A stretch of 42,528 nucleotides of DNA from Candidatus Pelagibacter sp. (GTDB lineage Bacteria > Pseudomonadota > Alphaproteobacteria > Pelagibacterales > Pelagibacteraceae): assembly GCA_028226735.1 (NCBI GenBank), contig JAOIYV010000005.1, positions 1 to 42,528 on the forward strand, given 5' to 3'. The notes below the pieces were generated by a model. It ran no database searches. It saw only the letters and a program-made list of their open reading frames with translations, and was not told the DNA's origin. Positions 36,830 through 42,528 of this stretch are shown piece after piece (the stretch's first letter is position 1; every line of letters begins with the position of its first letter). The position numbers and the translations under genes were made by a program.

Positions 36830-38170
36830 TTAATTGCTCAATAATGATGACCATGATGGGTCTGATGCATCTGTTTCTGTTTCAACTAGCTTTTCATTAT
36901 ATCCTGTTAGGTCTATTGACCATAATTTAGCTGAAAATCCTTCACCTTTAGAATTTGTCTTGGTTTCTCTATAAAAGATTAATACTCTGCCATTTGGAGA
37001 CCAAGAGGGTGCCTCTTGATAAAAGTTTTCAGTTAAAAGTCTTTCTCCAGTCCCATCTGTTCTCATTACGCCAATATAAAATTTGCCTTTATGAAGTTTT
37101 GTAAATGCTATTAAATCTCCTCTAGGAGACCACACGGGTGTACCATATAGACCATTTCCAAATGAAATTCTTTTTACATTTTTTCCATTACTTTTCATGA
37201 CATAAATTTGCTGGTACCCACTCCTATCTGAATTAAAACAAATATACTTTCCATCTGGAGAGTAAGAGGGGGATGTATCAATTGAAGGATGTTTGGTAAT
37301 TTTTTCTACGATTCTATTTTCTAAATCCATTGTGTAAATATCTGAGTTTCCATCTTGAGCAAAACTCATTATTATTTTTTTACCATCTGGAGAAAATCTT
37401 GGTGCAAATGTCATGCCAGGAAAATCTCCTACAACTTCTTGCATTCCTGTTTCTATATCGAGTAAATAAACCCTTGGAAGATTTCTAAAATATGAAAGAT
37501 ATGTAACCATCTGATTGGTTGGGCTAAATCGTGGTGTTAGAACCAATTCATTCCCTAACGTCAAAAATTTATTGTTAAAACCATCTTGATCCATAATTGC
37601 TAATTTTTTTATTCTATTAGTTTTTGGTCCTTCTTCAGCTACATAAATTATTCTAGTATCAAAATATCCTTTTTCACCAGTTAAACGTTCATAGACCTTA
37701 TCCGTAATTATATGACCTACTCTTCTCCAATTACTTGGCACTGTTGTAAAAGCCAGTGCTACCATTTCTTTTCCAGCTAAAACATCCCATAATCTAAACT
37801 CTACTCTTAACTTTTCATCCTCAAAAGTAACCTTGCCAGTTATTAAAGCTTGAGCTTTTATTAAGTTCCAATCTTCAAATCTTGGTTTTAAATTTGCAAT
37901 TTCTGGTTTTTGGAGAAATGCATCTTTATTTAGTGGATTGAATAATCCAGATTGCTTTAAATTATTTTCAACAATAATTGATATCTCAGATCCTAAATTT
38001 TCTTTTTTTAAAATTTTTTTAAAATTTTTTTTTGATTTTTCATCTATTGCTAGTGGAGAAACTGCGACAGGCAGTGGATTTAGGTTTCCTCTGGTGATAT
38101 CAACTTCTATTAATGCAAATGATTTAACAGGTAATAATAAAAATAATAATAATAAATATCTTAATAACAT
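36830..38170 (-). CDS. tolB: Tol-Pal system beta-propeller protein TolB
   Basis: 446 aa from the ATG at 38170 (AAGGAT ribosome binding site inside the tolA end; the frame extends 30 nt further into tolA). Seen: N-terminal signal peptide ([18 protein letters not shown]), an alpha/beta N-terminal domain, then repeated beta-propeller blades with SPDGKKI-type motifs ([52 protein letters not shown]). It is the periplasmic partner of Pal and TolA. The gene is 1 nt after tolA. Confidence 0.96.
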   Translation of the reverse strand: MLLRYLLLLFLLLPVKSFALIEVDITRGNLNPLPVAVSPLAIDEKSKKNFKKILKKENLGSEISIIVENNLKQSGLFNPLNKDAFLQKPEIANLKPRFEDWNLIKAQALITGKVTFEDEKLRVEFRLWDVLAGKEMVALAFTTVPSNWRRVGHIITDKVYERLTGEKGYFDTRIIYVAEEGPKTNRIKKLAIMDQDGFNNKFLTLGNELVLTPRFSPTNQMVTYLSYFRNLPRVYLLDIETGMQEVVGDFPGMTFAPRFSPDGKKIIMSFAQDGNSDIYTMDLENRIVEKITKHPSIDTSPSYSPDGKYICFNSDRSGYQQIYVMKSNGKNVKRISFGNGLYGTPVWSPRGDLIAFTKLHKGKFYIGVMRTDGTGERLLTENFYQEAPSWSPNGRVLIFYRETKTNSKGEGFSAKLWSIDLTGYNEKLVETETDASDPSWSSLLSN

Positions 38171-38171
38171 T

Positions 38172-38981
38172 TTATCCTTCCAACATTTCTCTAGCATCAA
38201 AATTTAATTGTAATTCTTTCCATCTTTCATATCCTGTGCTAGGAACTCTAAGTGGTTGACAAAGTTTTATAGCTCTTAGAGCGCTTTCTGCTAAAACTTT
38301 ATAAAATCCTTGACCTGGCTTGTTCATTCTCGCATGATCAAGAATCTCTGAGGTTATAATAGAGCCATCTGGTTTTAATTGTAACTTAATTCTAACTAAT
38401 AAATTTTCATTATACGGCAAACCCAGAGGGATGCTCCAACATCCAAAAATTTGTGCTTTTAGGGCGTCTTCTTCACTTAGTGATAAACCTCCAAAATCTA
38501 CACTTTTATCTTGATCTTGAGTTACTTTATCTGTCTTTAAATTAGTTTCTGCACTTTCAACTATCGATTTATCTATTAATGCAGCTATATTTGATGGGTC
38601 AAATAAATCTTTTTTTTCAAACTCTGACGTCTGTTTGACTTCAGTATCAACTTTTTCGGGATTTTGTTTTTTATCTTCAATCTTTTTAATTTTTTCTATC
38701 TTTTCATCAGGTAATGGAATTGTATCTGGTTTTTGTTTTTTTACCATCTTAGGAGGTGCTTGTTCAGAAACTAATTTTTTTTCTTTTTCTTTTACTTTCT
38801 CAATTGTTTTCTTTGCCTTAGGTGCAAAAGGAATATTTGTTTTATCTGTAATCTGAATTAGTTCAACAGAAACAATAGGGGGAAGATCAATTGGTTTTTT
38901 TGATAAAAATGGTAAACTCATTGCTGTGATTATAACAAGTAAGGTGTGTAGTCCAAAAGAAATAATAATATTTCTATTCAC
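38172..38981 (-). CDS. tolA: cell envelope integrity protein TolA
   Basis: 269 aa. One N-terminal membrane segment ([22 protein letters not shown]), a Lys/Glu/Pro-rich, TonB-like periplasmic stalk (residues ~50-130, with [11 protein letters not shown] and KKEDKK-type runs), and a C-terminal TonB/TolA domain ([44 protein letters not shown]). The stalk is shorter than in E. coli. It couples the proton-driven TolQR motor to TolB-Pal. The gene lies between tolR (5 nt) and tolB (1 nt). Confidence 0.9.
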   Translation of the reverse strand: MNRNIIISFGLHTLLVIITAMSLPFLSKKPIDLPPIVSVELIQITDKTNIPFAPKAKKTIEKVKEKEKKLVSEQAPPKMVKKQKPDTIPLPDEKIEKIKKIEDKKQNPEKVDTEVKQTSEFEKKDLFDPSNIAALIDKSIVESAETNLKTDKVTQDQDKSVDFGGLSLSEEDALKAQIFGCWSIPLGLPYNENLLVRIKLQLKPDGSIITSEILDHARMNKPGQGFYKVLAESALRAIKLCQPLRVPSTGYERWKELQLNFDAREMLEG

Positions 38982-38986
38982 TTATT

Positions 38987-39403
38987 CTACCTCTCTTTAT
39001 ATGGTTCAGAAATTAATGCGACCTTTGTAAAGCCAGACCCTGAAAGCATACCCATTATTTCTAAAACTCGACCATAATTTATAGATTTATCCCCTCTTAC
39101 ATAAATTCTTGTATCTGTCCTATTTTTAGATACTGCCAAAATCTTAGCTATTATCTTATCATATTCGACTTTTGACTCCTGAATAAAAATTTCACCTTTA
39201 GAATTAATTGAAAGGGTCAATGGTTCCATTTCCTCTGGAAGAGAGTCTGCTGAGCTTTCAGGTAAATCAACTTGGACACCTACTGTCAATAGTGGTGCTG
39301 TTACCATAAAAATAATTAATAACACCAACATTACATCTACAAAAGGAGTGACATTAATTTCACTCATAGGTTCTTTTGATGAACGTTTGAGGTTAAAGGC
39401 CAT
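38987..39403 (-). CDS. tolR: TolR, ExbD-type motor subunit
   Basis: 138 aa. An N-terminal membrane helix with the proton-path aspartate: EINVTPFVDVMLVLLIIFMVTAPLLTVGV is the canonical ExbD/TolR segment (Asp in FVDVMLVL). A periplasmic domain follows (QVDLPESSADSLPEE, SINSKGEIFIQ, IYVRGDKSINYGRVLEIMGML). Forms the TolQ-TolR stator complex. Two nt from tolQ and 5 nt from tolA. Confidence 0.96.
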   Translation of the reverse strand: MAFNLKRSSKEPMSEINVTPFVDVMLVLLIIFMVTAPLLTVGVQVDLPESSADSLPEEMEPLTLSINSKGEIFIQESKVEYDKIIAKILAVSKNRTDTRIYVRGDKSINYGRVLEIMGMLSGSGFTKVALISEPYKER

Positions 39404-39405
39404 AA

Positions 39406-40080
39406 TTAAATTATTGATAAAAATCTTTTAGAAAAATTTTCAAGTTTTTGAGAGTATTTTTTCGAGTCATTGTTAAATTTGTTATAAGCAACAACTGCTG
39501 GAATCGCAGCCAACAATCCTAAAGCAGTTGCAAATAATGCTTCTGCAATACCTGGAGCAACAATTGCTAAACTTGTGTTTCTCGAAATTGCAATTGATTG
39601 AAATGAATTCATTATTCCCCAAACTGTTCCAAACAATCCTATAAAAGGTGCTGTTGAACCAACAGTTGCTAAAAAAGTAAAGCCTTTTTCAATTTTTGAT
39701 AACTGTTTTTCAATATTAACCTCAAGTATGACAGCCATTCTTTCATTAAGGTTAGATTTACTTTTAGATTTTAATAAGGTTTGCATAGAATCTTTAAATA
39801 GTGAAACCATAGGATTTTCTAAAGTTGCAGGTAGACTATTGTAAAAGGTTTCTGCCGATTTAGATTTCCAAAATTTTTCTTCAAACACCTCTGATTCTGA
39901 GTTTATTTTTTTAAATAATTTTAATTTTTCAATAATAATTGCCCAAGAATAGATAGAGCAACCAATTAACATAAGTATTACAGTTTTTACAATAAAGTCT
40001 GCTCTAATGAATAGGCTCCAAAGTGAAAAATCAGTATTTGATGCAAGTCCTACTGCTTGAGATGTGATATCAGCTTCCAT
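39406..40080 (-). CDS. tolQ: TolQ, ExbB-type motor subunit
   Basis: 224 aa, three membrane segments: around SLWSLFIRADFIVKTVILMLIGCSIYSWAI, then the ATVGSTAPFIGLFGTVWGIMNSF region with the family signature, and TALGLLAAIPAVVAYNKF. GLFGTVWGIM and the A-LGLLAAIPA helix are the typical proton-channel segments. It opens the tolQRAB-pal series, and is 52 bp from the ruvC stop. Confidence 0.96.
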   Translation of the reverse strand: MEADITSQAVGLASNTDFSLWSLFIRADFIVKTVILMLIGCSIYSWAIIIEKLKLFKKINSESEVFEEKFWKSKSAETFYNSLPATLENPMVSLFKDSMQTLLKSKSKSNLNERMAVILEVNIEKQLSKIEKGFTFLATVGSTAPFIGLFGTVWGIMNSFQSIAISRNTSLAIVAPGIAEALFATALGLLAAIPAVVAYNKFNNDSKKYSQKLENFSKRFLSII

Positions 40081-40132
40081 ATTTATGATTTCACACTAAA
40101 ATGTGTCATCAATTTGTCTTAATAAATTTAAT

Positions 40133-40627
40133 TTATTGCTCTAATTTATAGGTCTCATAATAAAAACTGGCAATTAGGATTGCATCTGCTTTGTTTGAAT
40201 CCTTTTTTCTTGATAATTCTGATGAAAAATATGGAAATATCTCTATTGCCTTAGTTCTGCTAGCATCTTTTTCAGAATTTATTAAATTAAAGTACTTTTT
40301 CCATTTTGCAGGTCTTACAAAGTACATTGGTAGCTGCATTGCAGAACAAATACCTTTTAAAATTCCAAATGATTGACCAAAATTAAACATGCTAGTAACT
40401 CCTTGTCCTGGCATAGCTGAAACTTGCTCTATTACCACTTTAATATTTTCTTTTTTTATATTTTTAATTCTTAAAGAAATTTCATAGAATACTTGAGCAC
40501 CATTTACTTGTTTCTTATTTTTTTTTCCTTCTGGCATATTTGGCATTTCAACAACATCAATAATTTTTCCATCTTCAAAAAAACAAATTGAGCCTGTTAT
40601 GCCGGGATCAATACCAATTATAAGCAT
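40133..40627 (-). CDS. ruvC: RuvC-like Holliday junction endonuclease, divergent type
   Basis: 164 aa with an RNase H-like fold. Asp7 in IGIDPG, Glu67 in VVIEQV and Asp148 in NKADAIL are the expected acidic active-site residues; the position matching the other C-terminal aspartate appears to be Asn145, with Asp143 two residues before. The GQGVTSMFNFGQSFGILKGI and FVRPAKWKKYFNL segments resemble phage-type or mitochondrial/poxvirus-like RuvC relatives more than the E. coli protein. Its place after yebC and before tol genes is that of canonical ruvC. ruvA and ruvB are not beside it. Confidence 0.8.
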   Translation of the reverse strand: MLIIGIDPGITGSICFFEDGKIIDVVEMPNMPEGKKNKKQVNGAQVFYEISLRIKNIKKENIKVVIEQVSAMPGQGVTSMFNFGQSFGILKGICSAMQLPMYFVRPAKWKKYFNLINSEKDASRTKAIEIFPYFSSELSRKKDSNKADAILIASFYYETYKLEQ

Positions 40628-41352
40628 TAATTATTTCCAAAATCTATGTTTGAGTAAACATTTTGAACGTCATCATCATCTTCAAGAGTTTCTAAAAATT
40701 CAATTGCTCCATCTACTTTATCTTTTTTCACATTAACACTGTTAAGTGGTACCCACTCGATTTCAGTTGAAATAAAATTCACAATTGTTTTTTCTAGATT
40801 CTTTTTAATATTATAAATTTCACTCATTGGACATTGTATTTCATGAAAATTATCATTTGAAATACACTCATCAGCTCCCGACTCAATAGCTAATTCTAAA
40901 ATTTTTTCCTCTGATATTTCATTTTTATCAATTTTTATAATACCCAATTGACTAAAGTTATGTGATGCCGAACCTAGTGTTCCTAAATTTCCACCACTCT
41001 TTTGAAATATAGTTCTAATATTAGACGCGGTTCTATTCTTATTGTCTGTCAAAGCTTCAACAATTACTGCTATCTTATCTGGGCCAAATCCCTCATATCT
41101 TAAATTCTCAAAATTATTTTGATTATTGGCTGATGATTTATCAATAGCTCTTTCGATATTGTCTTTTGGCATATTTGCAGATCGTGCTGCTTGAATTGCA
41201 GATCTTAGCCTAGGATTAATATTTGGATCTTTGTCACCTAACTTTGCAGCTACACCAATTTCTTTTGATAATTTAGAAAATATTTTAGATCTTTGTTTGT
41301 CAGCTTTACCTTTTGAATGTTTTATACTTGCCCACTTTGAATGACCCGACAT
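40627..41352 (-). CDS. yebC: YebC/PmpR/TACO1 family protein
   Basis: 241 aa. The start MSGHSKWASIKHSKGKADKQRSKIFSKLSKEI matches the family, followed by the NPRLRSAIQAARSANMPKDNIERAIDK and YEGFGPDKIAVIVEALTDNKNRTASNIRTIF signatures. Family members are described as DNA-binding regulators and, more recently, as translation factors relieving ribosome stalling. The stop codon overlaps the ruvC start as TAATG. Confidence 0.96.
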   Translation of the reverse strand: MSGHSKWASIKHSKGKADKQRSKIFSKLSKEIGVAAKLGDKDPNINPRLRSAIQAARSANMPKDNIERAIDKSSANNQNNFENLRYEGFGPDKIAVIVEALTDNKNRTASNIRTIFQKSGGNLGTLGSASHNFSQLGIIKIDKNEISEEKILELAIESGADECISNDNFHEIQCPMSEIYNIKKNLEKTIVNFISTEIEWVPLNSVNVKKDKVDGAIEFLETLEDDDDVQNVYSNIDFGNN

Positions 41353-41357
41353 AATAG

Positions 41358-42164
41358 CTAATGAGAACTTTTTAATTCCCCTCCATATATAAAATTTTCT
41401 ATATTTTTGGCTAGTCCTGTTTCTACATCACATTCAACAATTACACCACTTAAAGTGGCTTCACCAGTTGCTGGAAAATGTTTGGTAGATTTATTTTTTA
41501 AAAATCTATTTATTGAATTTTCTTTATTCATTCCTATGACTGAATTATAATCTCCGCACATACCAGCATCTGTCTGATATGCCGTACCTTTTTTCAATAC
41601 TCTAGCATCATTTGTTGGAACATGAGTATGAGTACCAACTACTAACGTAGCTTGACCGTCAAAAAAATTTCCCATAGCTGTTTTTTCACTTGTGATTTCA
41701 CCATGAAAATCAACAACAAGAAAGTCATAATCCTCTTTTAGTTTGTGTTTTTTAATAAATTTTTTAGCCACTTCAAATACATCTTCACTTTTTTTCATAA
41801 AAACATTCCCCATCAAATTTAATACACCAACTTTCATTCCATTTTTAGCTTCAAATACTCTAAATCCTTTACCAGGGGAAGGTTCAAATAAATTTTCTGG
41901 TCTTAATAGTCTGCTTTCTTTTTCGATATGAGACATTGTCTCTTTTTGATCCCACACATGATTTCCAGTAGTAATTACATCAACTCCACAATTAAAAAAA
42001 TCTTTACAAATTTCTTCTGTAATCCCCACGCCTGAGTCTGCCGCGTTTTCGCCATTAACGACTACAAAATCAATTTTTTTTTCTTTTTTTTTTGAAAGTA
42101 AATTATTTAAAATCATTGAACAACCTGAAATACCCACAACATCACCTAAGAAAAGAATTTTCAT
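41358..42164 (-). CDS. TIGR00282-family metallophosphoesterase (YmdB-like)
   Basis: 268 aa. Metal-binding motifs are FLGDVVG, VNGENAADSGVGIT, TTGNHVWDQKE, DFHGEITSEK and GTHTHVPTNDARVL, followed by the typical YQTDAGMCGDYNSVIGM. Relatives (YmdB) hydrolyse cyclic dinucleotides or cyclic AMP. Substrate cannot be told here. It overlaps the cyclo-ligase upstream by 4 nt (ATGA) and precedes yebC by 5 nt. Confidence 0.92.
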   Translation of the reverse strand: MKILFLGDVVGISGCSMILNNLLSKKKEKKIDFVVVNGENAADSGVGITEEICKDFFNCGVDVITTGNHVWDQKETMSHIEKESRLLRPENLFEPSPGKGFRVFEAKNGMKVGVLNLMGNVFMKKSEDVFEVAKKFIKKHKLKEDYDFLVVDFHGEITSEKTAMGNFFDGQATLVVGTHTHVPTNDARVLKKGTAYQTDAGMCGDYNSVIGMNKENSINRFLKNKSTKHFPATGEATLSGVIVECDVETGLAKNIENFIYGGELKSSH

Positions 42165-42528
42165 TTTATAATATTTCTCTCTGTCACTATATAATCTAAT
42201 TTTTGATCATATTTATTAGTAGGCACTTTTTCTACTCCTTGAATTGAAAAAGCTAAACCTATTTTTAAAATTTTTTTCTTTTTGGAAAGTTTTGTAATTA
42301 AACGATCATAATATCCACCGCCATATCCAAGTCTGTTTAAATTTTTATCAAATGCAACCAAAGGAATAAACAAAATATCTGGATAAACGATATGACTGAT
42401 ATCTGGCTCAGGTATTCCATACTTATTTATGTGTAAAGATTCAAAAAATGACCATTTGTAAAAATCCATCTCAAAGTTTTTTTTAATTACAGGTAAAGAA
42501 ATAATAAATTGATCCTTTTCAAGTTTTT
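42161..42528 (-). CDS. ygfA: 5-formyltetrahydrofolate cyclo-ligase, N-terminus cut by window edge
   Basis: The frame is open to the right edge; an internal ATG at 42469 is not the true start, since the upstream frame reads FIISLPVIKKNFEM, which fits the family's conserved SLPV segment. The motif GYGGGYYDRLI (MTHF-synthetase signature) and the PLVAFD segment identify it. It converts 5-formyl-THF to methenyl-THF. About the last 122 codons are seen; the N-terminal ATP-binding part is outside the window. Confidence 0.9.
   Translation of the reverse strand, partial: KLEKDQFIISLPVIKKNFEMDFYKWSFFESLHINKYGIPEPDISHIVYPDILFIPLVAFDKNLNRLGYGGGYYDRLITKLSKKKKILKIGLAFSIQGVEKVPTNKYDQKLDYIVTERNIIK

Noticed and set aside
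40121..40137. AATAAATT/AATTTATT inverted repeat at the ruvC end
   Set aside because: AT-only, 1-nt centre, overlaps the ruvC stop codon; no terminator or operator character.
1..42528. CRISPR array, insertion sequences, phage genes, rRNA, riboswitches
   Set aside because: No regularly spaced repeats, transposase or integrase motifs, or rRNA-like stretches were seen; no leader is long enough for a riboswitch that I could recognise.

Overview
The window is AT-rich (GC about 30 % by eye), single-contig-like and extremely compact. There is no non-coding stretch longer than about 135 bp, and neighbouring genes often overlap by 1-11 nt (TAATG, TAGTG and ATGA junctions). Gene content and order (sppA-glyQ-glyS-ppdK, xseB-ispA-dxs, yebC-ruvC-tolQRAB-pal-ybgF-tilS-ftsH-folP-glmM, rluD-rpoH) point to an alphaproteobacterium with a streamlined genome, most likely the Pelagibacterales (SAR11). 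That assignment is inferred from style and synteny, not from a search.

Left part (1-17.9 kb): a class III aminotransferase cut by the left edge and a dihydroorotase on the minus strand, then a plus-strand group of ygfZ (Fe-S/folate protein), nadA and nadC. Next, minus-strand sppA, glyQ, glyS and ppdK; a polyprenyl diphosphate synthase; pdxH; aroC; and the isoprenoid operon xseB-ispA-dxs. This is ordinary core metabolism.

Middle part (17.9-25.8 kb): a plus-strand run starting with tsaC/sua5 and a two-gene ABC-2 type exporter. After an 88-bp gap follows a tight five-gene operon that looks accessory: a fusion of a MarR/EPS-type winged-helix domain to a radical SAM/SPASM-like enzyme, a short-chain dehydrogenase, a 156-aa unknown protein, a YqjM-type ene-reductase (Old Yellow Enzyme family), and a large GT-B-like putative surface-carbohydrate transferase. 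It ends beside the 3' end of a tRNA-Arg gene on the other strand. A perfect 6-6-6 inverted repeat, with a third half-site, sits immediately upstream of and across the fusion gene's start codon and resembles an autoregulatory operator. This operon is the best candidate in the window for an undescribed system: a self-regulated radical/redox tailoring and transfer module for a surface glycan or lipid.

Right part (25.8-42.5 kb): rluD and rpoH on plus, then a long minus-strand series reading from the right edge: 5-formyl-THF cyclo-ligase (partial), a TIGR00282-type phosphodiesterase, yebC, an unusual ruvC, tolQ-tolR-tolA-tolB-pal, an intrinsic terminator, ybgF/cpoB, tilS, ftsH, folP, glmM, thiD and purA. 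The Tol-Pal envelope system is complete. ruvA and ruvB, which commonly lie between ruvC and tolQ, are absent from this position.
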